A stretch of 51,858 bases of DNA from JARRQB01 sp965368585 (GTDB taxonomy: Bacteria; Pseudomonadota; Gammaproteobacteria; Chromatiales; Chromatiaceae). Below the pieces are notes generated by a model, which saw only the letters and a list, made by a program, of their open reading frames with translations, had not been told where the DNA came from and ran no database searches. The DNA is taken from positions 1-51,858 of the forward strand of contig CBDUNM010000018.1 of assembly GCA_965368585.1 (NCBI GenBank), in the 5' to 3' direction. The translations under genes and the position numbers were made by a program. This document shows, piece by piece, positions 16,289 to 25,952 of the stretch. Each line of letters begins with the position of its first letter. Position 1 is the stretch's first letter.

Positions 16289-18328
16289 ATGACCGAACGC
16301 CGCAGAATCCTGATTACCAGCGCACTCCCCTACGCGAACGGTCCGATCCATATCGGCCATCTGGTGGAGTACATCCAAACTGACATCTGGAGCCGCTTCC
16401 ACAAGATGCGCGGCCGCGACTGCTGGTACGTATGCGCCGACGACGCCCACGGGACGCCGATCATGTTGCGCGCGCGTCAGGACGGTATCACGCCGGAGGA
16501 ACTGATCGCACGCGTGGCAACCGAGCACAAGGCCGACTTTGCCGCCTTCAACATCGGCTTCGACAACTACCATTCGACGCATTCCGACGAGAATAGGCAC
16601 TACTCGTGCCTGATCTACGAGCACAACCGCGATGCAGGCCATATCAACAAACGCAATATCACCCAGGCCTACGACCCGGTCGAGAAGATGTTCCTGCCCG
16701 ACCGGTTTATCAAGGGCGAGTGCCCGAAGTGCGGCGCGCCCGACCAGTACGGTGACAACTGCGAGGTGTGCGGCGCCAGCTACTCGCCGGCCGAGCTAAA
16801 AAACCCCTACTCGGCCGTCTCGGGAGCGCAACCGGTGGACAAGGAGTCGGAACACTATTTCTTCAAGCTTGCCGACTTCGGCGAGATGCTCAAAGCCTGG
16901 ACGCGCGGCGGGCACCTGCAGGCCCAGATCGCCAACAAGCTCGACGAGTGGTTCGAGTCAGGGCTGCAGGAGTGGGACATCTCGCGCGATGCGCCGTATT
17001 TCGGTTTCGAAATTCCCGATCATCCCGGGAAATTCTTTTATGTTTGGCTGGATGCACCAATCGGTTACATGGCGAGCTTCCAGAACCTATGCGATCGCAC
17101 CGAGGCGCTCGATTTCGACGCCTTCTGGCACGTCGATTCGACCGCCGAGGTCTATCACTTCATCGGCAAGGACATCGTGTACTTCCATTGCCTGTTCTGG
17201 CCGGCTATGTTGCACGGTGCAGGGTTCCGCAAGCCCACGGCGGTCTTCGCGCACGGTTTTCTCACCGTCGATGGTCAGAAAATGTCGAAATCGCGCGGCA
17301 CCTTCATCAAGGCGCGCACCTACCTCGACCACCTGAATCCGGAATATCTGCGCTACTATTTTGCCGCCAAACTGGGGCCGGGTGTGGACGATATCGACCT
17401 GAACCTCGAAGACTTCGCACAGCGGGTAAACAGCGACCTGGTAGGCAAGGTCGTCAACATTGCAAGCCGTTGCGCCGGCTTCATTAAAAAGCGCTTTGGC
17501 GGAAGACTGTCGAGCGATCTCACCCAGCCGGAGCTGTTCGAGGAATTCATCACCGCCGGGGTCAGCATCGCGGAGGCCTACGAAGGGCGGGAGTTTTCCC
17601 GGGTCGCCCGTGAAGTCATGGCTCTGGCCGATCGCGCCAACCAATGGATCGACGAACAGCAGCCCTGGGTGATCGCCAAAGAGGACGGTCGCGACCGGGA
17701 ACTGCAGGACGTCTGCTCGGTTGGTTTGAATCTGTTTCGGGTACTGATAGGCTATCTGAAACCCATACTGCCGACGACGACCGAGGCGGCCGAGGCCTTC
17801 CTGCAGGTCGACCCGCTGCTGTGGGACGACCTCAGCTCACCCCTGCTGAATCACCAGGTCGCCGCTTTCAAACCCCTGATGACGCGTGTCGATCGCGCAG
17901 AAATCGACGCCATGGTGGAGGCATCCAAGGATGACCTGAAGACGGCGGATGACGCGCCGGCGCCGCCGCCGGATACGCCGCTATCGCAGGATCCGATCGG
18001 TGGCACCATCGCGTTCGAGGATTTCGCCAAAGTCGATTTACGGGTGGCGCGCATCGCCAAGGCCACACAGGTGGAAGGCGCAGACAAGTTGCTGCAACTG
18101 ACCCTCGATCTCGGCGGTGAGACCCGCAACGTGTTAGCCGGTATCAAAGCGGCATACCCACCCGAAGCGCTGGAAGGCAGGCTGACGGTCATGGTCGCGA
18201 ACCTCGCACCGCGTCAGATGCGCTTCGGGGTATCGGAGGGCATGGTGCTGGCGGCCGGCCCCGGCGGAAAGCAGATTTTCATTCTGGAACCGGACCAGGG
18301 CGCGCAGCCGGGGATGAAGGTCAAATAG
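16289..18328 (+). CDS. metG: methionine-tRNA ligase
   Basis: The 679-residue enzyme charges tRNA-Met. The class I signatures are HIGH at residues 21-24 and KMSKS at 331-335. The zinc-knuckle insert has two CxxC pairs (CPKCGAPDQYGDNCEVCG), as in the E. coli type. An anticodon-binding helical domain follows. A C-terminal Trbp111/EMAP-like tRNA-binding domain (about 570-679, FAKVDLRVARIAKATQVEGA) mediates dimerisation. The linker before it is Ala/Pro-rich (DDAPAPPPDTPLSQDP). All features match full-length gammaproteobacterial MetG. The 253-bp gap to apbC carries the divergent promoters. Confidence 0.97.
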   Translation: MTERRRILITSALPYANGPIHIGHLVEYIQTDIWSRFHKMRGRDCWYVCADDAHGTPIMLRARQDGITPEELIARVATEHKADFAAFNIGFDNYHSTHSDENRHYSCLIYEHNRDAGHINKRNITQAYDPVEKMFLPDRFIKGECPKCGAPDQYGDNCEVCGASYSPAELKNPYSAVSGAQPVDKESEHYFFKLADFGEMLKAWTRGGHLQAQIANKLDEWFESGLQEWDISRDAPYFGFEIPDHPGKFFYVWLDAPIGYMASFQNLCDRTEALDFDAFWHVDSTAEVYHFIGKDIVYFHCLFWPAMLHGAGFRKPTAVFAHGFLTVDGQKMSKSRGTFIKARTYLDHLNPEYLRYYFAAKLGPGVDDIDLNLEDFAQRVNSDLVGKVVNIASRCAGFIKKRFGGRLSSDLTQPELFEEFITAGVSIAEAYEGREFSRVAREVMALADRANQWIDEQQPWVIAKEDGRDRELQDVCSVGLNLFRVLIGYLKPILPTTTEAAEAFLQVDPLLWDDLSSPLLNHQVAAFKPLMTRVDRAEIDAMVEASKDDLKTADDAPAPPPDTPLSQDPIGGTIAFEDFAKVDLRVARIAKATQVEGADKLLQLTLDLGGETRNVLAGIKAAYPPEALEGRLTVMVANLAPRQMRFGVSEGMVLAAGPGGKQIFILEPDQGAQPGMKVK

Positions 18329-18485
18329 ACCGGGCGGAAACGATCGTAAAGTGAAGTAACTAACTCGCGGTCCGGCGATGAAGCATTTGACACGCACACA
18401 CCACCGGCGCGGCTATCGTTTATCCGCACGGATGCATTCGAATCGCCCGCGATTTGGGGGGCTGGGACGCCCCACTTCCCCCGCT

Positions 18486-19379
18486 TTACGTACGGTAGCC
18501 TGAGATCGTCTCCCGCAGGGACGTCGAAATCGCCGTAACGGTCTCGCTCACCTGTGCCACGCCTGTGCACTGCGCCCGGAAACGCCCATCAAGCGGTTGA
18601 CATTGGCGAGATTTCGGTCGATTTCTTGGACGACCTGACTCTGCTGCGTGGCGGACACGGCAAGCTGCGTGTTCAACCGACGCATGGCGTCGATACCCTG
18701 CGCCACCTGCGCCAGCGAGGCGCTGACGCGTTCGGCTTCCTGGACCCCCGCGCTGACCCGCGCCCGGCCCTGGTTCATGGCCTGCACCGCTTCGCCCGAT
18801 GCCTGCTGCAGGCCCTGGATCATCTGCTGTATCGCTTCGGTCGACTCCTGGGTGCGCTGCGCCAGCGTACGTACTTCGTCGGACCACCGCGAAACCGCGT
18901 CCTTGCTCGCCGGCGCGCGCGTCATCGATCTTCACCACAGCGTCGATCTGTCGCGGTGCCGCGCCGTCCGCGACCATTTCCTCGATGACATCCACATGTC
19001 GACCATAGGCATCGATAACCGAGCGAATATCCGCCAGCGCCTGCAGCTCAGGGGAGGTCACATCGGTAACCGAGCCGTAACCGTCCAAGGCGGTCAGAAT
19101 GCTGGCGTGCGCCTCGCGCGTGCGCTGGGCGTGCTCGGCCTTGCCGCGCAACACGTAGTTCTTGAAATTGTGGATCGCGCCACCGTAGCCGAATTCGCTC
19201 TGAATCTGATCGACAAACGCCATTCTTCGCGAATTTTCATCGACATAGCTGTCAAAAACTTTGCCCAACGGCGACAATGCCGTGACCACGGTAGCGGCCA
19301 ACAATCCGCCAACGGCGACGATCAGGAAAAGAAATACGGCGAACTTAAATGTTAAACCGACAGATGATTGAACACTGCT
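18486..19379 (-). pseudogene. methyl-accepting chemotaxis protein remnant (deleted and frameshifted)
   Basis: The N-terminal part encodes a first transmembrane helix (FKFAVFLFLIVAVGGLLAA) and a periplasmic four-helix-type sensor (FGYGGAIHNFKNYVLRGKAE). At about 18915 the sequence jumps straight from the sensor (DAVVKIDD) into the highly conserved signalling tip ARAGEQGRGFAVV. The second transmembrane helix, the HAMP domain and the first half of the signalling hairpin are therefore missing. Right after this, near 18880, the frame shifts: VRTLAQRTQESTEAIQQMI continues in another frame. Near 18565-18575 it returns, ending VSETVTAISTSLRETISGYR. No good start codon is in frame upstream either. The locus cannot make a working chemoreceptor. 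Confidence 0.85.
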
Positions 19380-19566
19380 ACGGTCGGACTCGACACAATA
19401 CTGACTTTTATCACTCCTGCGGTATGCGGCGCATCGGCGGGATACTTTACGTCGAGCAAGGACACCCGCGCGGCCCTCGACCGCGGGACTACAACCCCTA
19501 AATCCCTAACTTGTCTCCAATTTAGCAACTGCTTAATCTTGGGCTTGGACTATACCGACCGCATCG

Positions 19567-20148
19567 ATGAACGAATACGCCTTAATTCTCGTCAGCACCG
19601 TACTGGTGAACAATTTCGTCCTAGTGAAATTCCTGGGGCTTTGTCCGTTCATGGGCGTGTCGCGAAAACTCGAAACCGCGACCGGCATGGGCCTGGCCAC
19701 GACGTTCGTGCTGACGCTGTCGTCGATCACCAGCTATCTGGTCAACGAGTACCTGTTGGCGCCGCTGGAACTGGAGTACCTGCGCACCGTTGCCTTCATT
19801 CTGGTCATCGCGGTGGTGGTGCAGTTCACCGAAATGGTAATCCATAAGACCAGTCCGATGCTGTACCAGGTGTTGGGTATATTTCTGCCGCTGATAACAA
19901 CCAATTGCGCGGTGCTCGGCGTGGCGCTGCTGAATGTTCAGGAGCAGCACGGCTTCGTCGAATCGGCCTTGTACGGTTTTGGCGCCGCGGTCGGCTTCTC
20001 GCTGGTGCTGGTGTTGTTCGCCGCAGTGCGGGAACGGGTCACGGCCGCCGACGTGCCGGAACCCTTCCAGGGAAACGCCATCGCACTGATCACGGCCGGA
20101 TTGATGTCCATGGCGTTCATGGGTTTCGCTGGCCTGGTGACGGGCTGA
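19567..20148 (+). CDS. rsxA: electron transport complex subunit RsxA
   Basis: This 193-residue, six-helix integral membrane protein starts MNEYALILVSTVLVNNFVLV, followed by KFLGLCPFMGVSRKLETA. A conserved cysteine half-motif is in PLITTNCAVLGVAL. RsxA and RsxE form an inverted-topology pair that coordinates a cluster within the membrane and conducts electrons. The gene is first in rsxABCDGE; its stop overlaps the rsxB start (TGATG). The Rsx/Rnf complex couples electron flow between NADH and ferredoxin-type carriers to an ion gradient, or keeps SoxR reduced in enterics. Which role applies here is not visible. Confidence 0.97.
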   Translation: MNEYALILVSTVLVNNFVLVKFLGLCPFMGVSRKLETATGMGLATTFVLTLSSITSYLVNEYLLAPLELEYLRTVAFILVIAVVVQFTEMVIHKTSPMLYQVLGIFLPLITTNCAVLGVALLNVQEQHGFVESALYGFGAAVGFSLVLVLFAAVRERVTAADVPEPFQGNAIALITAGLMSMAFMGFAGLVTG

Positions 20149-20717
20149 TGCTGGCGGCAATACTGGTTATCGCGGCGCTCGCGGCTATCTTCGGCCTGAT
20201 CCTGGGATTTGCGGCGCAACGCTTTGCGGTCGCGGGCGACCCGATCATCGATCAGATCGACGCGCTGTTGCCCCAGACCCAATGCGGCCAATGCAGCTTT
20301 GCCGGCTGCCGACCCTATGCCGAGGCGATCGCGTCCGGCGAGGCCCAGATCAACCGTTGTCCGCCCGGAGGCGAAACGACCATGCTGGCGCTGGCCGATC
20401 TACTGGGACGCGACCCGGTTCAACTGGAAGACATCGAAGCCGCCGCAAAGCCCAAGTCGGTCGCCTGGATCGACGAGCAGGAATGCATCGGCTGCACCCT
20501 GTGCATCCAGGCCTGCCCGGTAGACGCCATTCTGGGTGCGGCCAAGCAGATGCATACCGTGATTGCGGCCGAGTGTACCGGGTGCGAATTGTGTCTGCCG
20601 CCCTGTCCCGTGGAGTGCATTCATATGCAGCCGCTGGAGACCACCCTGGAGACCTGGCGCTGGCCGTTCCCGAATCGCGACGCGCCACAAATTGACGCGC
20701 GGGAGCACGCCGCATGA
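20148..20717 (+). CDS. rsxB: electron transport complex subunit RsxB (ferredoxin-like)
   Basis: The protein has 189 residues from the ATG overlapping the rsxA stop codon. It has an N-terminal membrane anchor (AILVIAALAAIFGLILGFAA) and a four-cysteine cluster (TQCGQCSFAGCRPYAEAI plus the Cys of INRCPPGG). Two bacterial ferredoxin [4Fe-4S] motifs follow (CIGCTLCIQACP and CTGCELCLPPCP). It passes electrons from RsxC towards the membrane subunits. Its last four bases overlap the start of rsxC (ATGA). A longer in-frame opening upstream lies inside rsxA and is not the gene. Confidence 0.96.
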   Translation: MLAAILVIAALAAIFGLILGFAAQRFAVAGDPIIDQIDALLPQTQCGQCSFAGCRPYAEAIASGEAQINRCPPGGETTMLALADLLGRDPVQLEDIEAAAKPKSVAWIDEQECIGCTLCIQACPVDAILGAAKQMHTVIAAECTGCELCLPPCPVECIHMQPLETTLETWRWPFPNRDAPQIDAREHAA

Positions 20718-22282
20718 GTGCGACCGCGCACGGTCAAATCACCGATTTTCCCGGCGGCCTGCATCTCCCCGATCATAAGGACGCGTCGAGCGGCCGGCCA
20801 ATCGGCGTGCTGCCGCCGCCGCGACGCCTGGTGTTGCCGCTGCAACAACATATCGGCAACGCCGCGGAACCGGTCGTCGCGGTCGGCGAGCGGGTGCTCA
20901 AGGGACAGCTCATCGCGCGCGCAAGTGACTACGTCAGCGCGCCGCTGCACGCGTCCTCCTCGGGCATCGTTGCGGCCATCGAACCGCACCTGATACCGCA
21001 TCCCTCCGGTTTGCCGGCACCCTGTGTCGTTATCGAATGCGACGGTCTGGATGAGTGGATAGAATTACCGCCGCCGCTGCCCAACTACACTCAATGCGAC
21101 CCGGCCGACCTGCGAGAGCGGATTCGCTGGGCAGGCGTGGTGGGCCTAGGCGGCGCGGCATTCCCGACCAGCATCAAGATCAACCCGGGCGCCGATCGGC
21201 CGGTCGACACCCTCATCGTCAACGGTGCCGAGTGCGAACCCTATATCACCTGCGACGACCGACTGATGCGCGAACGCGCCGACCGGATCGTCGCCGGTAT
21301 CGCCATCATCAAGTTCATCGTCGCGGCCCGGACGTGTTTGATCGGTATCGAGGACAACAAACAGGACGCCGCACAAGCCATGCGCGCGGCAATCGCGGCT
21401 GCGGCACTGGACGCTCAGGTCGTGTTGGTTCCGACCAAGTACCCAAGCGGCGGCGAAAAACAGCTCATCTATCTGTTGACCGGTAAAGAGGTACCCAGCC
21501 ACGGCATTCCGGCCGAGATCGGGATGATATGCCAAAACGTCGCAACCGCAGCCGCCGTCGCCGACGCCGTGCTGCACGGCCGCCCGCTGCTTTCCCGCAT
21601 CGTGACGGTCACCGGCTCCGGCGTCAGGTCGCCGCAAAACTTCGAGGCACTGCTGGGCAGCCCGGTGACTGCGTTGATCGACCAGGCGGGCGGATACGCA
21701 GCCGATGCCAGACGCCTCATCCTGGGAGGACCGATGATGGGTTTCGCGCTGCAAACCGATGCGTTACCGGTCACCAAGGCGGCGAACTGCCTGCTGGTGG
21801 AGAGCGCCGCCGACGCGCCGGCACCGCGTGAACCGCTGCCCTGCATCCGCTGCGGGGAATGCGCGCGCGTGTGCCCCATGCAGCTGCTGCCGCAACAACT
21901 GTACTGGTACAGCAAGGCCAAGGACCTGGACAAGGTCCAGGACTACGATCTGTTTGACTGCATCGAATGCGGCTGCTGCGCCTACGTGTGCCCGTCGCAT
22001 ATCCCGCTGATCCAGTACTTCCGTTACGCCAAGACTGAGACCTGGGCGCAGGAACGGGAGAAGCGTAAGTCCGATCTTGCGCGGCGCCGTCACGACGCAC
22101 GGCTCGCGCGGCTCGAAAGACTGGAAGCGGAACGCAAGGCCCGGTTGCGCAGAAAAAAGGAGGCGCTGGAGAAGACGGCCAGCGGTGCGGCCGGGACCGA
22201 TCCCAAGAAGGCGGCGATCGAGGCGGCCATGCAGCGGGTGGCGGCCAAAAAGGCGGCCGCCGGCGCTGCCAAGGAATCGTAA
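20714..22282 (+). CDS. rsxC: electron transport complex subunit RsxC
   Basis: This 522-residue peripheral subunit oxidises NADH through FMN and feeds electrons to RsxB. It has the N-terminal barrel-sandwich region (VVAVGERVLKGQLIARASDY), the flavin/NADH-binding Complex1_51K-like core (VVGLGGAAFPTSIKIN) and a SLBB-type segment. Two [4Fe-4S] motifs, CIRCGECARVCPMQLLP and CIECGCCAYVCPSHIPLI, follow. The C-terminal tail is a single short Ala/Lys/Arg-rich helix (KKAAIEAAMQRVAAKKAAAG), much shorter than the repeated tail of E. coli RsxC. Confidence 0.97.
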   Translation: MSATAHGQITDFPGGLHLPDHKDASSGRPIGVLPPPRRLVLPLQQHIGNAAEPVVAVGERVLKGQLIARASDYVSAPLHASSSGIVAAIEPHLIPHPSGLPAPCVVIECDGLDEWIELPPPLPNYTQCDPADLRERIRWAGVVGLGGAAFPTSIKINPGADRPVDTLIVNGAECEPYITCDDRLMRERADRIVAGIAIIKFIVAARTCLIGIEDNKQDAAQAMRAAIAAAALDAQVVLVPTKYPSGGEKQLIYLLTGKEVPSHGIPAEIGMICQNVATAAAVADAVLHGRPLLSRIVTVTGSGVRSPQNFEALLGSPVTALIDQAGGYAADARRLILGGPMMGFALQTDALPVTKAANCLLVESAADAPAPREPLPCIRCGECARVCPMQLLPQQLYWYSKAKDLDKVQDYDLFDCIECGCCAYVCPSHIPLIQYFRYAKTETWAQEREKRKSDLARRRHDARLARLERLEAERKARLRRKKEALEKTASGAAGTDPKKAAIEAAMQRVAAKKAAAGAAKES

Positions 22283-22285
22283 CCC

Positions 22286-23329
22286 GTGCAATTCTCGACC
22301 GCCTCTTCACCGCACGTGACGGCGCCCGTGAGCGTGACCCGCGTCATGGGCCTGGTGCTGCTGGCCATGCTGCCCGGCATCGCGGCGCTGGTCTGGTATT
22401 TCGGCTGGGGCGTCGTCGTCAACGTCACCGTTGCGGCCAGTGCAGCGGTTGCGGCAGAGGCCGCTGTACTGTATCTGCGCCGTCGTCCGATCTTGCCGGT
22501 GCTGTCGGATCTCAGCGCGGTCGTCACCGGCGTCCTCCTCGCCGTCGCCCTGCCCCCCTTGCTGCCTTGGTGGATGACGGTATTCGGCGCGGTATTTGCC
22601 ATCGTTATCGTAAAACAACTATACGGGGGGCTGGGCTACAACCCCTTCAACCCGGCGATGGCCGGGTATGTGCTGCTGCTGGTCTCGTTTCCGGTGCAGA
22701 TGACGCAATGGCTGCCACCGGCGGTCCTGGCAAACCACACCCTGGACTTCGGTGAGACCTTACGCGCGATTTTTCTGCAGCTGCCGCCGGCCGGGCTGAC
22801 CTGGGACGCCATCACCAGCGCCACCCCCCTGGACGAGATGAGAGTGCGGCTGGACCTCAACCAGATGATCAGCGAAATCCGCGAGAGTCCGCTGTGGGGC
22901 GATTATGGCGGGCGCGGCTGGGAATGGGTCGGCAACTGGTTTCTACTCGGGGGCTTGTTTCTGTTGTGGCGTCGCGTCATAACCTGGCATATACCTGTGG
23001 CGATGCTCGCGGCCCTATTGGTCTGCGCGGGACTGTTTTGGCTGATCGATCCCGAAACCCATCCCTTTCCAGCCTTTCACATGTTCAGCGGCGGGGCGAT
23101 CTTGGGGGCCTTTTTCATTGCGACCGACCCGGTGTCGGCCTGCACTACCAAGCGCGGGCAGCTGGTCTATGGCGCGTCGATCGGGGTGCTCGTTTTCATC
23201 ATCCGTTCGTGGGGCGGCTACCCGGACGCGGTGGCGTTCGCCGTGCTGCTGATGAACATGGCCGCGCCCACCATCGACTACTACACCCAGCCACGCGTCT
23301 TCGGCCAAAGGAATTCGCAGGATGCATAA
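22286..23329 (+). CDS. rsxD: electron transport complex subunit RsxD
   Basis: The 347-residue membrane protein starts at GTG 22286, three bases after the rsxC stop. It has about ten transmembrane helices in two groups and the NqrB/RnfD signature GGLGYNPFNPAMAGYVLLL. The covalent flavin site is in TDPVSACTTKRGQLVYG, where a threonine carries FMN. Its last eight bases overlap rsxG. The periplasmic loop between the helix groups (about residues 170-205) is of normal length. Confidence 0.96.
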   Translation: MQFSTASSPHVTAPVSVTRVMGLVLLAMLPGIAALVWYFGWGVVVNVTVAASAAVAAEAAVLYLRRRPILPVLSDLSAVVTGVLLAVALPPLLPWWMTVFGAVFAIVIVKQLYGGLGYNPFNPAMAGYVLLLVSFPVQMTQWLPPAVLANHTLDFGETLRAIFLQLPPAGLTWDAITSATPLDEMRVRLDLNQMISEIRESPLWGDYGGRGWEWVGNWFLLGGLFLLWRRVITWHIPVAMLAALLVCAGLFWLIDPETHPFPAFHMFSGGAILGAFFIATDPVSACTTKRGQLVYGASIGVLVFIIRSWGGYPDAVAFAVLLMNMAAPTIDYYTQPRVFGQRNSQDA

Positions 23330-23957
23330 ACTCACCCGATCCATGCTGATCGCCGCGGCATTGCTCGCGAGTTTCGGTATCGGCGGTGCGGCCCTAGTCG
23401 CGGCCACCCATCACGCCACGGCCGATCGCATCGCCGCCAACGAACGCAAGGCCATGCTGCAGATTATCGGCGAGATCCTCCCTCGGGACCGCATAGACAA
23501 CGATCTGCTCAGCGATACGATCACTCTCCGGAAACCATCGGCGCTGGGGGCGAAAAAAACGGTGGTTTATCGCGGCCGCAAGCAAGGCGAGCCGACAGCG
23601 GTCGTGCTGAGTACCGTCACCGCCAACGGCTACGCCGGCCCGATTCACTTGATCGTCGCGGTGCTGGCCGACGGCAGTCTCGGCGGCGTGCGGGTGCTGA
23701 CCCACAAAGAGACACCTGGGCTAGGCGACAAGATCGAAATCGCCAAAACGGACTGGGTGCTGGGATTCAACGGCCGGTCGCTGACCAATCCCGGTGAGAA
23801 GGACTGGAAGGTCAAGCGCGACGGCGGCGTATTCGATCAATTCACGGGCGCCACGGTGACTCCGCGCTCCATCGTCTTCGCCGTGAAACAGTCACTGCGG
23901 TACGCGCGCGACCACTGGGGCGACTTGTTCGGCCCCGCGACCGCCGCCGAGAGCTGA
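23322..23957 (+). CDS. rsxG: electron transport complex subunit RsxG
   Basis: This 211-residue protein has one N-terminal transmembrane helix (SMLIAAALLASFGIGGAALV) and a periplasmic FMN-binding domain. The covalent flavin attachment motif is TGATVTP, with Thr178 as the predicted phosphoester site. HKETPGLGDKIE is the other family hallmark. It overlaps rsxD by eight bases and is followed four bases later by rsxE. Confidence 0.96.
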   Translation: MHKLTRSMLIAAALLASFGIGGAALVAATHHATADRIAANERKAMLQIIGEILPRDRIDNDLLSDTITLRKPSALGAKKTVVYRGRKQGEPTAVVLSTVTANGYAGPIHLIVAVLADGSLGGVRVLTHKETPGLGDKIEIAKTDWVLGFNGRSLTNPGEKDWKVKRDGGVFDQFTGATVTPRSIVFAVKQSLRYARDHWGDLFGPATAAES

Positions 23958-23960
23958 CGG

Positions 23961-24650
23961 ATGAGCAGCGAATACAAGAAGATCTGGCTCGACGGGCTGT
24001 GGCGCAACAACCAGGCCCTGGTAGCCCTGCTGGGGCTTTGTCCGCTGCTAGCGGTTTCCAATACCGCCATCAACGGCCTCGGTTTGGGCCTGGCCACCAC
24101 GTTCGTGCTGGCCTTGTCCAACAGTACGGTGTCGGTGATCCGCAACTGGGTCCGCCCCGAAATCCGCGTACCGGTCTACGTCCTGGTGATTGCGGCATTC
24201 GTAACCGCCGTGGAGCTGATCATGAACGCGTGGTTCCACGAACTCTACAAAGTGCTTGGCATCTTCATTCCGCTGATCGTCACCAATTGCGCCATACTCG
24301 GCCGCGCCGAAGCCTATGCGTCGCGCCACACACTGCCCCATGCGCTGAGCGACGGATTGGCGATCGGACTCGGATTCACCGCCGCGCTGGTCACTTTGGG
24401 CGCATCGCGCGAACTCATCGGGCAGGGCACGCTCTTTGCCGATGCGCATTTGATGTTGGGCGAAGGCGCGCGCAGCCTCACGGTCGAACTGGGAGAGCAT
24501 TGGCCGGGGGTGCTGTTGGCAATCCTGCCGCCCGGAGCCTTCATCGGACTCGGGTTTCTCATCGCCATCAAGAACATCATCGATAAGCGACTTGCCCAAC
24601 CCAAGCCGGCTCCCGCCGTCATGGCCGAACCGCAGGCATCGCCGAACTGA
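23961..24650 (+). CDS. rsxE: electron transport complex subunit RsxE
   Basis: This 229-residue, six-helix membrane protein is homologous to RsxA. Typical segments are IWLDGLWRNNQALVALLGL, CPLLAVSNTAINGLGLGLAT and the cysteine half-motif IPLIVTNCAILGRAEA. With RsxA it forms the membrane core. It is the last rsx gene; nth starts 37 bp downstream, so transcription probably continues. Confidence 0.97.
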   Translation: MSSEYKKIWLDGLWRNNQALVALLGLCPLLAVSNTAINGLGLGLATTFVLALSNSTVSVIRNWVRPEIRVPVYVLVIAAFVTAVELIMNAWFHELYKVLGIFIPLIVTNCAILGRAEAYASRHTLPHALSDGLAIGLGFTAALVTLGASRELIGQGTLFADAHLMLGEGARSLTVELGEHWPGVLLAILPPGAFIGLGFLIAIKNIIDKRLAQPKPAPAVMAEPQASPN

Positions 24651-24686
24651 TCGCCGTCCGGCACGCACCTCGCCGCTCCCTCGGAC

Positions 24687-25322
24687 ATGAATCGAAACAA
24701 ACGCCAGGCCATCTTCGAGCGGTTGCGCGCCGCCAACCCGCACCCCACGACCGAGTTGAATTACGGCACACCGTTTGAACTGCTGATCGCGGTCATACTG
24801 TCGGCGCAGGCGACCGACAAGGGCGTCAACAAGGCGACCGCACGACTGTTTCCGGTCGCGAATACCCCGGAAGCCATCCTGGATCTGGGGGAAGAAGGAC
24901 TAAAACGACATATCAAGACCATTGGCCTGTTCAACGCCAAGGCCAAAAACATCATCGCCACCTGCCGCTACTTGATCGAACGCCACCGCAGCCAAGTCCC
25001 GCAGGAACGGGCCGCATTGGAAGCATTGCCGGGAGTCGGCCGAAAGACCGCCAACGTGGTGCTCAACACCGCCTTCGGCCAGTCGACGATAGCGGTCGAC
25101 ACCCATATATTCCGGGTTGCGAACCGGACGCGGATTGCACCTGGAAAAACGCCGCTCGAAGTGGAGAAGCGCCTGCTCAGGACAATTCCCGGGAAATTCC
25201 TCAAGGATGCGCACCACTGGCTCATCTTGCACGGGCGTTACGTCTGCACCGCGCGGCGTCCGAAATGCAGCGCCTGCAGCATCGAAGATCTTTGCGAGTA
25301 CCAACAGAAATCCATCGTCTGA
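24687..25322 (+). CDS. nth: endonuclease III
   Basis: This 211-residue DNA glycosylase/AP lyase removes oxidised pyrimidines. The helix-hairpin-helix LPGVGRKTANVVL carries catalytic Lys120, and VDTHIFRVANR carries Asp138, the same numbers as in E. coli Nth. The [4Fe-4S] loop is C-x6-C-x2-C-x5-C (CTARRPKCSACSIEDLC). The gene follows rsxE closely, the standard gammaproteobacterial order. Confidence 0.97.
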   Translation: MNRNKRQAIFERLRAANPHPTTELNYGTPFELLIAVILSAQATDKGVNKATARLFPVANTPEAILDLGEEGLKRHIKTIGLFNAKAKNIIATCRYLIERHRSQVPQERAALEALPGVGRKTANVVLNTAFGQSTIAVDTHIFRVANRTRIAPGKTPLEVEKRLLRTIPGKFLKDAHHWLILHGRYVCTARRPKCSACSIEDLCEYQQKSIV

Positions 25323-25407
25323 CGCCGGGAAATCAACCGTTGCATTACGGCGCGAGTTGCGAGACAGTCTCCCGCCGGCGCCCAGAGTAACGCACGGGTA
25401 TCAAACC

Positions 25408-25830
25408 ATGTTCGGACAGGATCGGGCCAGCCTACGTGGATTCTTTCTGGCGTGCTGGCGCAAACACGGCGACGGCCAGCCTCTGGCACCACTCGAGAAA
25501 ATCGTCGTTGACGTGACGTCCCAGCATCCCGAATACCATGCACTGCTAAGCGAAGACGCGCTGGACCGTGACTGGACTCCGGAACAAGGCGCGACCAACC
25601 CGTTTCTGCATATGGGAATGCACATCACTCTGGCGGAACAGCTCGGCAGCGATCGACCGGAGGGTATCCGGGATGTCTATCGGGAAATCGTCGCGAAGAT
25701 CGGCCAACCGCACGACGCCGAACACAAAATGATGGACTGCCTGGGGCTGGTCTTGTGGGAGTCGCAACGCCAAGGTCGCATGCCCGACGAACAAGCCTAT
25801 CTGGCGTGTTTACACAAAATTTGCGGGTGA
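25408..25830 (+). CDS. DUF1841 family protein
   Basis: The ATG at 25408 gives 140 residues starting MFGQDRASLRGFFLACWRKH. The central pattern, HPEYHALLSEDALDRDWTPE followed by NPFLHMGMHITLAEQLGSD, is diagnostic of DUF1841. The protein is soluble, alpha-helical and His-rich in the middle (HMGMH); no catalytic role is known. A reading frame continues upstream into nth on another frame, which is not part of the gene. It lies 85 bp after nth and may be the last gene of the rsx-nth transcript. Confidence 0.88.
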   Translation: MFGQDRASLRGFFLACWRKHGDGQPLAPLEKIVVDVTSQHPEYHALLSEDALDRDWTPEQGATNPFLHMGMHITLAEQLGSDRPEGIRDVYREIVAKIGQPHDAEHKMMDCLGLVLWESQRQGRMPDEQAYLACLHKICG

Positions 25831-25927
25831 AATAACCTGAGACGTACCCCGGTCTTTATCCGTGTCGAACGTGAACGGTTGAAAACTTGGAACTATCCCC
25901 TTTTAAGGGACTCCCACCACCGACTCG

Positions 25928-25952
25928 GAGCCGCGGCTCGAGAAAACGAGCC
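25928..25952 (+). promoter_or_regulatory. alternative hairpins upstream of bufferin operon
   Basis: In the 289-bp leader between the DUF1841 gene and the bufferin precursor, the perfect palindrome GAGCCGCGGCTC (25928-25939) overlaps a second stem, GGCTCG-AGAAAA-CGAGCC (25935-25952). The middle GGCTC can pair with either flanking GAGCC, so the two hairpins exclude each other. Neither is followed by a U-run. This could be an RNA switch or simply an operator palindrome; no ligand is implied. Confidence 0.3.

Noticed and set aside
15313..16383. Plus-strand open frame of 356 codons opposite apbC
   Set aside because: It is a coding shadow of apbC; the frame runs on into metG in the wrong frame.
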